Assembly: GCA_036852015.1 (NCBI GenBank)
Contig: JAANDG010000626.1
Location: 1-64,000, forward strand
DNA from: Pelodera strongyloides
Taxonomy: Eukaryota; Nematoda; Chromadorea; Rhabditida; Rhabditidae
Length of the DNA stretch: 64,000 bases
Direction of reading: 5' to 3'
Made by a program: the position numbers and the translations under genes. Below, piece by piece: positions 38,701 through 48,400 of this stretch; the stretch's first letter is position 1, and the number at the start of each line of letters is the position of its first letter. A model generated the notes under the pieces. The model was given only the letters and a program-made list of their open reading frames with translations, was not told the DNA's origin and ran no database searches.

Positions 38701-39780
38701 AGTCTAGATAGTCGAGAAATTTGCATACAAAGGATTTCCCAAACGGAACGTTTCCGTCGACCCGAGAATACGGGCTATTATTGAAATCAAGAATTACCAG
38801 TTTAGAAGTTCTCCTTGTTCGGACTACAAAAAGTGGTCGATATATTGCGCGACCGCTAGTTTGTTACCGTAGCTTCCCACTTTGCCTGGGTATACCATGG
38901 CTTCTACACACACCTTCAGAGCAAATCAGATTTCATCCTACTTCCTACTGATGCACAGTACATTCTGATATACCGTATACTTACATTCAAAGTATTTCAG
39001 CAAAACTGTTCCCAGCTCCTTCCCTCTCACCAAAGTCACTCCAAGTTCGACATAGAAGACGATCGATTGACCGTAATCGAAGAAGAAGGAGAGAGTGAGG
39101 CTGAGCAAGAGGACGTAGAGTACATTCATCAGGTAGGCATTTTATGGTATTTTTAAGCTGTCCTCTCTCTTCAGGCAAAACCGATACTACCCTAGTCAAG
39201 GGTTTGCTATCGAATAACGACCATACATAAACAATAACAATAACTTGCCTTCACCGCCTAGAGAGGCCTCCGACACTTCTAGGAGTCGTAGGTCCTAGGC
39301 CCTAGGTCTAGGGTTCTAGTCATGCACCAGGCAATTAGCTGTATAAGTTACTGCTCGGAAAGATTGGAATGGGCCTAGGACCCATGGTTCACTTACAGTA
39401 CGTTAGGTCTTTATACTTACCTTTTCAGAACACTGACGATCGACGAGACAGTGCTTCGAGTGGATTTGGGAGCGAGCACGATGGAATACAAAATGAAAAT
39501 GGTGAGCCTTAGCAATTGTCGAGAGAGAGAGAGGGAGAGATAGGGAGAGAGAGGGAGAGAGGTGGAGAGAGACAGAAGGAAGGGAGAGAGGGAGATACCC
39601 TCCCCAAAAATAGTATCACAGTTTAAATTCAAATTATCATCCGCTCGTTCAGCTTCGTCTCGCCCACCATTACCATACTCCCAGCACTCCCGCCCAATTC
39701 ATACAGTAATCTCAATGAATGGGAACAATCGGCCACACACTACATTCCACACATTTAAACCTCTCGCCCAAGAAGTATAG
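32762..39780 (+). CDS. Single-pass membrane protein, 3' six exons; family unknown
   Basis: I do not recognise the family. Exons: 32762-32841, 37942-38035, 38390-38535, 39001-39132, 39429-39501, 39653-39780 (TAG). Every junction keeps phase with consensus acceptors (TTCTTTCAG, CTTTTCAG, TATTTCAG). The ectodomain part has spaced cysteines and an N-glycosylation site (KACILTERSNQLDCFMNQTF, site NQT). Then comes a ~24-residue helix, LFLLSLLLVLFLMTVAIGLV, ending VVVHRLYARY with basic residues, so it is type I. The cytoplasmic tail (~140 aa) is acidic in the middle (DRLTVIEEEGESEAEQEDVE), has a Ser-rich patch (DSASSGFGSEHDG) and ends PLAQEV. The N-terminus and signal peptide are missing; the exon at 22685 may belong. 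A (GA)n tract sits in the last intron. Confidence 0.72.
35253..35422. mobile_element. MITE, AGCGAAATAC family
   Basis: TTAAAGCGAAACACCGGCCG at the left; GGCTGGTATTTCTCTTTAA at the right; TTAA borders. The core is in the opposite orientation to most copies (TTTATGTGCATTTGCATAAG). Confidence 0.88.
35498..35677. mobile_element. MITE, AGCGAAATAC family
   Basis: TTAAAGCAAAATTCCGGCCG at the left; CGGCCTCTATTTCGCTTTA at the right. It lies 75 bp from the copy at 35253. Confidence 0.85.
36226..36308. repeat. CAGCT-type short tandem repeat
   Basis: Repeated CTCAG/CAGCT pentamers with AGCAG interruptions over about 80 bp (GCTCAGCTCAGCAGCAGCTC). The motif AGCT is self-complementary, so hairpins are likely. 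Confidence 0.85.
37075..37221. mobile_element. Divergent MITE related to the AGCGAAATAC family
   Basis: TTAAGTGGTATAACAGCCCG at the left; AAAAACGGCCGTTATCTCGC then TTTAA at the right. Same design (TTTTGAGACGTATG) but a different core. Confidence 0.7.
37681..37819. mobile_element. Foldback element, GAGGCCGTATTCACC family (copy 2)
   Basis: Begins GGCCGTATTCACCAACACAC and ends GTGTTGGTGAATACGGGCAA plus TACGGCCTC. Arms carry AGGGATCCCTC and CTCCCTGG motifs as in copy 1. It lies just before exon 37942. Confidence 0.8.
38630..38777. mobile_element. Foldback element AGCCCGTATTCTCGGGTCGA
   Basis: Long inverted ends of about 40 bp (left AGCCCGTATTCTCGGGTCGA, right TCGACCCGAGAATACGGGCT) around a core with paired ATGCAAATTT segments. 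148 bp, in an intron of the membrane-protein gene. The outer CCGTATTC resembles the GGCCGTATTC family, which suggests a common transposase. Confidence 0.85.
39519..39596. repeat. (GA)n microsatellite
   Basis: GAGAGAGAGAGGGAGAGATA-type purine tract in the last intron of the plus-strand membrane-protein gene. Confidence 0.85.
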
Positions 39781-40687
39781 TTTGTTAGTGGTTACTGTAG
39801 TTTCTTATTCAATATGCATATTTCGCTCTTCAAGTATGTTATACTTCAAGTATAACACGGATAATGGCAATATCCCCTCTCTTTGATAAAAAAGGTTCGA
39901 ATTAAGTCATATTAGCTCCGAATTTGCATATTAATAATCGAATGGCCCTTTGAAGTGCCACTAATATTTATTTTCCTATTTTTATTGTTTGCCTCTGTCC
40001 TTGTTGAAAACTCGTTGTAAATAACTGACTAAATACTAACTTACACATATGCTACTAATAATTGCTTTAATTCCAGCTCACCTATTTATTCACTGCTTGT
40101 AGTAAATGTATTTACATAGTTGTACGCAAACGCTTAGTATTTGTGTAATACACAATTTTTCTAATTTCATTTTCATTGCTCAATTACTTGTGATTTTTTT
40201 TTCATAATAATTCTATGTATACTATATTCTATCTATCACAAATACGAAAACCATTTCTCGAAAATTTGTTTACTTTACACAATCATAGTGTACCTTATTG
40301 TGAGATCATTCGGCAATTGATTATCGGGTATAATGTAAATTAACTAATTATGTAAATTAACAAACCTAATTATGTAATTGATAATTGATCAATTATTGAA
40401 TAAACAATTCAAATTTATATCAAGGTGGAATAATTTACATTGTGAGCATCTGAACACATACGCGTAAGTGAAGAGAATAAAACAGCATCCGTATCAAAAC
40501 AGCGGTGGAAATATAGAGTATCAAATAAAAGGCGGTGGAAATATAGAGCATAAAAAATACCAGTAAAACAAGCAAATAAAAACGAAATATACACAAACCG
40601 TATATCAAATTAAGCAATAAGCAAAAAGGATGCAGTGCCCATAGTAGTAAATAAACACATAAGGAAATCATCTGGCAAATCCACAAC
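39781..40687. other. Convergent intergenic spacer
   Basis: AT-rich spacer between the plus-strand membrane-protein stop (39780) and the minus-strand PSF2 stop (40688). It includes a palindromic TTAATTAC/GTAATTAA-rich patch (40320-40400) and a near-duplicate of GGTGGAAATATAGAG (40503 and 40532). No gene seen. Confidence 0.5.
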
Positions 40688-42419
40688 CTACTGTAGCTCC
40701 TGTACCATATGCTTGCAAGTGGTTAGTTTATCCATTTGTTTTGTGGCCGTTAAAAGAGGACCCCTCAGACCGGCCACTTCCATTTGTAGCACGTTGTCCA
40801 TACGGGCATGTGAATTGGAGGTCTGCAATGGGGCAAAATTATATCAGTTAAGCGTAGTAGACTATTAAAGCGATAAAGCGGCCGATTTTTGAAACATAAC
40901 CACATTCTCATATGTTGTATGCAAATAAATAAAATAAAAATCACCAGTCATTTACCTACACTACATCGCAATACAGCATCCAATGTTGGTCTCAAAAACC
41001 GGCTGCTATCCGCTTTAAACTCGAATACACCTAGCCTACACAGCAGAGATCGGCAAATGTTTAAAAAAAAACTAGGAACTGTTTGTTAATTTAATTTACA
41101 TTTATTAATGTAATAACTGAGAAACGATCGAATAATGGCCACGCAAATATGAAGTGAACAAGGAACTATTGTTCAAGTGAAATCACAACCAATTTAACAA
41201 AAAGTACCTGTTTCAAAAATTTCAGCGTAGATGTGCGCAGTTTCGCTTCCCGCTTATCCCACAAATCTTGGATGAGAGCTTTCAACTAAAACAAATTTTT
41301 TGTGGTAAACATCAGCGTAAAACATAAAAATTTGCATTGTTCACTTCCACCGACACTCTAAAAATTTAATATATTCCCGCGTTGTAACGCAGGGAGGGTG
41401 TTAAACGCGGCCCGCAACTCACCATGTTTCAGAAAGATCTTTTCAGGCAACAGAAACTTCAACAACAATCATAAGGAAACTCTGTATCCTAATAAATAGA
41501 TTATCACCTGATCTCCCTCCTCCAAGTCTTCTTTCGCGTCTCGCACTAACACGTGCGCAATTTCAAAGATATACGGAGGTAGCTGAAATTAAGACAGTGA
41601 TCCAGGCAACGCAAAAGCTCACATATAATTATTTTTGGTAATAAAATAAACGTCAGAAAAGAAAAGGAACGTCTTAAGCATGGTCCTATTCTATTTGACT
41701 GATAGTAATACGATAAAAACCGAACAATTATAACATCCTAATGTCAAAAAAAAACGGACTAGAAAATTTCATATAAAATAGCGTACCTGTGTCAGGCTGT
41801 CCACTTCACCCTCGGCCTCGATTAACGTCTTCAATTCATCGACTAGCAGCCATTTTGGGGGCTGAAAGCATGTTCATCCTAATTTGTAGGTAGCAAAGTA
41901 ACCAAGCTTAAACACGGCCTCATTGGGTACTACGTACAAAACAAAGTGAACAATGCTTATAAAAGTGTATACAGTTAGCAACAACACATGCCATTCTTCT
42001 ATTTCGTAATTCGTAGACTGGTAGGTCAGTATCAAATAGCAACTATAAGAACTAAATGAATCGATCAGTCAAGTTAAACCGGCAACTCACCATAATGGTG
42101 CACTTGTGTCTCTTCCTCAGATGTACGGCCATCCATATGGGGACATCAACGGGAATACCCGCCTCAAACGGTCCCACCTCTCCGCCAATCATCTGTAGCT
42201 CTGGCTCAGTGAAGTTGGGAACAATCTAGAAAAATGTTGAATGACAGGCATAGTAGATAGTATACAAATATAAAACACAGTCACGGATAACCAGACCAAC
42301 CCGTCGAATGATTAGTCATGGTCAAATGTAGTTTGTCTCTGAAACGGTCCAATTAAAGAAAAAATAGATACCTTAATAAGTTCATCTCCAGCTAAAAATT
42401 CGCATTCCACCGCGTCCAT
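40688..42419 (-). CDS. GINS2: DNA replication complex GINS subunit PSF2, 6 exons, 181 aa
   Basis: Subunit of the GINS tetramer, which with Cdc45 and MCM2-7 forms the CMG replicative helicase in the nucleus. Exons: 42419-42372, 42225-42091, 41861-41787, 41582-41508, 41285-41208, 40822-40688 (TAG). All are in phase 0 and sum to 546 bp. The N-terminus MDAVECEFLAGDELIKIVPN and the following MIGGEVGPFEAGIPVDVPIW match the PSF2 B-domain start (human: FLAEKELVTIIPNF, GPFNPGLPVEVPLW). RKRHKCTI, LLVDELKTLIE and a helical C-terminal part (IQDLWDKREAKLR, HARMDNVLQMEV) follow. Length fits the family (~185 aa). It lies 370 bp downstream of PSMB7 on the same strand, with an acceptor just before its short 5'UTR, so it may be the second gene of an operon. 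Confidence 0.96.
40865..41018. mobile_element. MITE, AGCGAAATAC family, short variant
   Basis: TTAAAGCGATAAAGCGGCCG at the left; CGGCTGCTATCCGCTTTAA at the right, with TTAA borders. Lies in the last intron of PSF2. Confidence 0.82.
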
Positions 42420-42788
42420 TTGCGATTTTCGTCAAGCGGGACGAAGAATATAGTGCGATACCTGTAAAAAGTTTATTTAAATAAAAATCGAACAGGTAAA
42501 TAAATTACACACCGGAAAATTACTCGAACGTTCATCAACACGTGCATTAAATAATAAATTAAAGGAGAATAATCAAAATAAATCAGAAGCGATCGAAACG
42601 AGTCTAGAGAGAATAACATACAAAGAAAAAGGACCAAATCAAGGAAAATTAATTTAAGACAGAAACTCTTGTAAAATTTCTTGGGAGGAACGGGCCCCGC
42701 AAATAAATAAAAGAGGAGAGAGAGAGGAGAGAGGAGAGAGAGAGAAGCAGAGACACAGAGATAATCAACTCAGGTCTTCAACAATAAT
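42420..42788 (-). promoter_or_regulatory. PSMB7-PSF2 intercistronic region with likely trans-splice acceptor
   Basis: On the minus strand AAACTTTTTACAG ends at 42462, 42 bp upstream of the PSF2 ATG. The region between it and the PSMB7 stop (42791-42789) has no other open exon and contains a CT tract (42715-42755). A short same-strand gap plus an acceptor at the downstream gene is what nematode operons processed by SL trans-splicing look like. The distance (328 bp from stop to acceptor) is somewhat longer than is typical in C. elegans. Confidence 0.45.
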
Positions 42789-44838
42789 TTAATGAGAAAC
42801 ATCCATGCTCTCCACAATCTGGTATTTGATCTCCTTTCTCTTGAGCACGTGAGTCGACCCTGGCTTGAACTTGTAGTCCAGGTCCACAGGCTCTGGTTTC
42901 TTGCAGAAATCGGGCACAATCGGTCCTTCGAATATAGTCTTATCCGGGCGGATGACCACCAGGTTCAGACTGTTACCCGACATGTTGTCACCGTGCATAC
43001 CAGCATGCAGGGCACGCTGAACCAGCTCTTTCGCCTCGGCCTCGTTCATGCCGAACCTGCAAGAAGTGGTTGGGTGGCTCTAGTGATAGTGATGCCAAGA
43101 TGTCTCTTTTACATATAAATATTAGAAGCTTCTTGCCTTCTTGGTGGTTTTGCGGTGTTAAAATGTTTTGTTTGCAGTTTGCAGCCCGGGCGTGTACAAA
43201 CGGCACGAACCAGCTCAAAGCTCAAAACCATCGCGATGCTATTCCTATTGAACTTGAACAATTACACACCGAATCTATGGATTCGAGATTCGAGGTACTT
43301 ACACTTACAGCTGAACCATACACAAAAAAATATATGGTCGTGGGAGTATTACGCGTAGTAAACCTACTAGTGACTCGACTGAGACGTAAAATAAAAAGTC
43401 AGAAATATAATAAAGAATCCTACTTGAAATCTCTCTCGAGAATGGTGATAGCGGCATAACTTCCGGATCCCTGTGCGGCGAATGGTTTGTGCATTGTGGT
43501 TCCATTGGCAGTGCACTCATAGAGATGAGGTCCGGTCGCATCCACACCACCAATCAGCAAATACGCACCCACGTAACCCTGGAACACCACAAAGGTTCCA
43601 AAAACAAAAAGTTATTGTATGTAATAAAAAGTCAACAAATCAAAGTACATTGCAGGATAACCCATCAAGTCATCAGCAACAATACGGCTTGTTAATTGAA
43701 ATAGACCAAACAGACATTGAAAAACATAACGTTTTCAACCGATCCCTTTAAAGCATTACTTTTTTCTTCTACATCAGGGTTCAAGTAAGTTTCACTATTA
43801 AGTAAAACAAACCAGTAATATCTTCACTGTGTAGAAATAGACCCATAGATAACAAGTGTATTGAACCAACCTGATAGTTGAAGAGATGTTGTTTTGCCTG
43901 TCTGAGGGCAGTGATAACTCTCGCCTTCTTTCCAGTATTCAACTCCATCAGTCTGAGGTTCGAAGAGAGCTGCTTGGTCACCTAAAACATGACGTATTGT
44001 ATAATAGACAACAAGGAGAGATCTAGACCAGAACATTGGCATAGATACTCTCCTAATTCCCAGACAAGACTATCAGAGGCAGTATTCACCAACACGCAGG
44101 GAGCCCTATGTGTTGGTGAATACGGCCTCAGGGCATAAATATAAACGGAATTGTAGTGGAGGTAGGAGGTATGCTGTATACAGTTTTAGTTTGTGGCTGA
44201 AGCCTATCATAAATTTGCCACTGCAATAAAGTCAGAGTCAATCCGGCGGTGACGCGGTGATTCATGGTATTACGCGAAACTACGTAGTGCTTGATATAAA
44301 CACCCATACCATAGGAGAAAAACTAACAATCGCACAAACGACGTGATCTGTATATATCTTTTAAAAGAAAATAACCTGATCGAGATCGGCAGCAGTTCCG
44401 GCACCACAAGCGTAGATGCTCTCCGTCAGCTTGTGCACCTTTTCACAGTGCTTATCGGCAATGATATTTCCAGCGGTAGCACGAGAATCGGCTCCCATCA
44501 CCATACCACCCTCATAGCTAGCAGCAACGATGGTTGTACCTAATAGTATTTATTATCATAATGAACATAAATACCAATTGGTTATAGAGTAATAACGAAT
44601 GACGGTATTTGAACATCAATTCAGCGCATACTACAATTCTTAATAGAGAGGAAAATCAAATAAACATGCTGGTGTAGGATATAAATCCTCCAAAAAATTT
44701 ACCGGTGGATGTAAGCTTCGGTCCAGCTTGTCCCATGCGGCAGAGAGCCATATTGCGATAGCAGTTGGAGAAATCGAAGGCTCCTCCCTTGTCCATCTCC
44801 ATACGGAGAACACGCTGTGCTGTGTCGGTCGATGCCAT
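42789..44838 (-). CDS. PSMB7: 20S proteasome subunit beta type-7 (beta-2, trypsin-like), 5 exons
   Basis: Catalytic N-terminal-nucleophile threonine protease subunit of the 20S core, cleaving after basic residues. Exons: 44838-44703, 44539-44376, 43981-43871, 43578-43424, 43056-42789 (TAA). They sum to 834 bp = 277 aa with all phases consistent. A ~45-residue propeptide with the family's FDFSNCYRN motif ends ...LTSTG, and the mature protein begins TTIVAAS. Counting from that Thr1, Asp17 (GADSRAT) and Lys33 (KHCEK) are in place, and YACGAGTAADLD, GYVGAYLLIGGVDATGPHLY and GSGSYAAITILE match beta-2. The C-terminal extension (FKPGSTHVLKRKEIKYQIVE) is the arm that wraps around beta-3. First of a probable pair with PSF2 and transcribed away from the receptor gene's 3' end. 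Confidence 0.97.
44076..44130. mobile_element. Miniature foldback relic, GAGGCCGTATTCACC family (copy 3)
   Basis: GAGGCAGTATTCACCAACAC joined almost directly to TGTTGGTGAATACGGCCTC: both ends with the core deleted, 55 bp. Inside a PSMB7 intron. Confidence 0.8.
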
Positions 44839-45469
44839 CTTTAATATACACAATATACGTCTATTTACAAGAGGTCTAAATCACGAAAAAGGCACACGCG
44901 ACAGACACAGAAAACGGAAATGAAACACAACGTATTTTTGGAGAAGGGCACTCCACTTTAGATATATTGCAGATACAGTACAGCAAATCACTTTACAAAG
45001 GTCCAAAAGGGAAAATATGAACGGAAATGCGATTTTTACGTTTCAAATTCAATAATTCCGGAGCGGCTTGCACGCAGTAAGGCACACATGGACCAGACAG
45101 TGAAATAAACGCATTTCTCTTTATCATAGAATAAAACAAGTAGCAACAAACCACGAACAGAAAACACTAATCAAAACAAAATGAAATCCAAAAATCCATG
45201 AAGAAAAGTGCACTTTTGCCGCGAAGAGCGGTGACTTTACCGTATATTAATTTTAAATTCCCGCGCTTTGTCTTGCTAAACTACGGTACCTTATTTGCGA
45301 TTTAGTTTTGTCTCAGAAAACAGTATTGCACAATTACTGTAATGAATGAATTCAAATGAAATTCTCATGTTTGTAGCCACGTTTACGCTTACACCAAGTA
45401 TGTGTGATCGCCTTACACTTACACCAAGCAGACTGAAGAATATTTTAATAAAACATTTTTATTGATTGT
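44839..45469. other. Intergenic spacer between receptor gene and PSMB7
   Basis: A 631-bp same-strand gap. Minus-strand AATAAA is present at about 45453-45458, just after the receptor stop, a likely poly(A) signal. ATATTAAAG directly precedes the PSMB7 ATG and could be a weak acceptor. ACTTACACC...ACACTTACACC is a short direct repeat near 45390-45425. No gene seen. Confidence 0.5.
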
Positions 45470-48400
45470 CTATGCAATAATATGCGGGGCGGACATCATA
45501 ATTGCTAGGGTGCTTATGACGATGAATAGTGAAAAAATGATGAGGCAGGCTCTGTCCACCACCATGGCAGCGAACCTCCAGTCATGCTGGACACGCTCTT
45601 CCCGTTCCTCTTTTGCCATACGTGCGGTTATCTGAAAATATTAATTATTGATTTATTGAGTATCTTTGTTTATATTTTATCTAATAATTCAATCCATCTA
45701 ATTTTATCCGAACGGCGTACGAACTGAACTGAACGAGGAAATCACTCTCTTCTTTGTGAATTGCCGGGGCTATGAATTTTGTCTTTGGTCAGAAACTCTG
45801 GTATCTTATAGAACTTATTGCCATCAACAAAGTCAATAAGACCATATCGGAAAGTATACAAACTATATGAATTTATTACATATTTGATAGAAACCTGTTT
45901 TAGTTCGTTGTAGCACGAATGCAGTAGTAGCAGTTGTGCTTCGTACACAGGCTGATGCGCAGGCATATTAGTTCGACTAAAATTGTAAGACAGTTGACGT
46001 CATTGTTGCCCATTTTGCACCGAAGTCATCGCCAGTATGATAGCCTAGTGACCTGGTAGATATAAATCAAGTCTTAGTTGATCTTTTCAATTAGGAATTC
46101 CAGTGGAACACGCGAAACTACAAACTACAACTTACTCAACAGGTAAAGAGGGTTCCGGCAGTTTTACGTCTTCATCTTCGAGTACAGTTCCATTGAAAAA
46201 GGTGTGCCCAGGACGGGACATCATCAAGATCCAGGGAAGCCATTCCAAGAGAATACTTCTCAACTTAAAAAGATTATCGATGTACTCTAAGCAAACCGCG
46301 CAGCACAAAATGGTAAGGTGGAGCGCGAAAGTTGTAAATCCAGTTGGCGCACAAGCGGCCCTTCGCGCGCGCTCCCTGTCAAACCCAAAGCGTGTCCGCC
46401 GCCCCATATCGGCGTACCCTCTGTTAGGTTAAGTGGGTACCCCATACGAGTAAATAGTAACTCCCTACCAGTGGTGACATAATATGGGTCTCTGGGCCTC
46501 GAAAGTGTAAGTTTAGAATCACAACAGTGAATACCACAGACGCTGATATGACAAGCATACAGCAGGAGAAGAACACGCCTGAAGTACTATCAATGAGAAC
46601 ACAAACTACTGCAATGGTCACTCGACATCGACCTTACGGCCACAACCCAGCCCAGCAACAGGAAAAGTCTAAAGTAGAGCAGCGTAAGTATAGATGTTAT
46701 GATTTTTCTTAGTTACGTACCGTAACCATACCGTGATTGCAACAATTGGTAAGAATCTTGAATTCCAAACTACTGACGTATCATATACCAACCTATCAAT
46801 GGTACAGCTTCCGAAGTGGGCGGAGTCATCTCAGAAACCATACTCAAAAAGAAGACAATTGCTAGGAGTACGGTCATTTCTGAAATAAAATGTAGTTTTG
46901 AAATTTGATATAATTTCAAAAAATCGATTGACTGATTGATCGATTGACGTGCAAATTCGAAATGTTTTGCTCAGGCCCTAGGAACCGGAACAATAAAAAC
47001 GAAGCTCGACTTCTATGCTGTTACGTGTTAGGTCACTGTTGGAGAAAGGCTGAAATACATATCGGAGACGAGAAGAGTTTCAACTTTGCGGGGATAATTA
47101 GATACTGCTAATTGTGTAGATAATTAGCTGCGGGGATAATTAGCTAATTAAAAAAATCAAACACAAACCCAAGTTAATCTTCTCTCCGGCATCTGGTGGA
47201 AGAGTGAATCCGAGTACGGTCATCAACGTTATCAACAGTGAGGGAATGATCAAGTTGAAGCCTAAACTGTGTATATTAAAACTAAAATAAACTGCAAAAC
47301 ATCCTTGGTAAGTGCACCACTTCCCAGGTTTTATATCCATCGAATTTTCTACAGTAGTTGGAAGAGCACAAGTGGTGCTGAACTTAGTAGGTTTACTACG
47401 CGGGCGCCGTGCGATGGGCGAACAAAGTGCAGCCCAGTCATTCTGGGCGTAGAGTGGGCCAGAGATGGGCGTACGATGGACCCAAGGTGGGCCCCCAATT
47501 GACAAAGTTTCCTCAGTGGTTCGTGGTGTGTTGAAATGCTTGTTACTTGTGTAAATTAAATAGAATAAAAAAATGAATAATATGATTTGGGATTAGATAC
47601 TATTTGGGATTAGATACTATTAGGTACTGGTATTATTAGGTAGATATTATTACCGTTTTCTATACTCTCAAAATACGGTCCCCAATATTTATTACAGCTT
47701 CATCCCCATCCATGGAGCTCATTGTTTTCTATTTCACGGATATGTTCTTTCAACTACTGTAGAATATTCGATTAAAAGGTCCCGGTTCTCCCCTCTCCCT
47801 CAAAAGGTGGGCTTTTGAAATTTTGGTTTTTTAATGCAAAAGTGCTCTCGGCATAAAGCCTCTACAAACTAGTTAAAAATGGCTTTTCATATTGTTTGCT
47901 ACATTTATTTTAAAGAGAAAAGGTCTACATAACTAATTTGGAAGAAACTTGCACAGATATTCATTTTCATGGGGTCATATTAATTTATGAAAGTTCGACC
48001 AGTTCATTCGAATTCGCACTCAAAGAACGGCCAACTTTTATGGTTTCATGAGTTTTAAAGGTGTATGACATGGGTTTTGAAACGAGCGCTGAGCAATTTC
48101 ATTCTCGTGTGTTATATACAAACTCTGCCCATTCTGTGTCGGAAATACCAAAAGGCAGCAAAAATTTGCATATAACACAATGGCGTGCAGTTATCTAGGC
48201 GTTCTCCAAAACCAGGTGTCATACCGCTTTAACATACCGTAGAAGAGTGTTCTTCGTCTTAGGTGAAGATAATACTTGACCACTGGATAAGGTTCCGGAC
48301 AACATTTAAAGTATCCAACGTGACGGATAGCTGGAGACTGAATCAGAGACCATTCACCATTTGTCACATATGTGGACAGATCCATTTGATGAGCTGAAGA

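Noticed and set aside
45742..45890. Extra receptor exon ([20 protein letters not shown]...) between the loop and TM4
   Set aside because: It is intron read-through after donor CAG-GTTTCT. Exons 45976-45895 and 45631-45470 join directly in phase 0 as ...NELKQ-ITARM, the usual order in the family.
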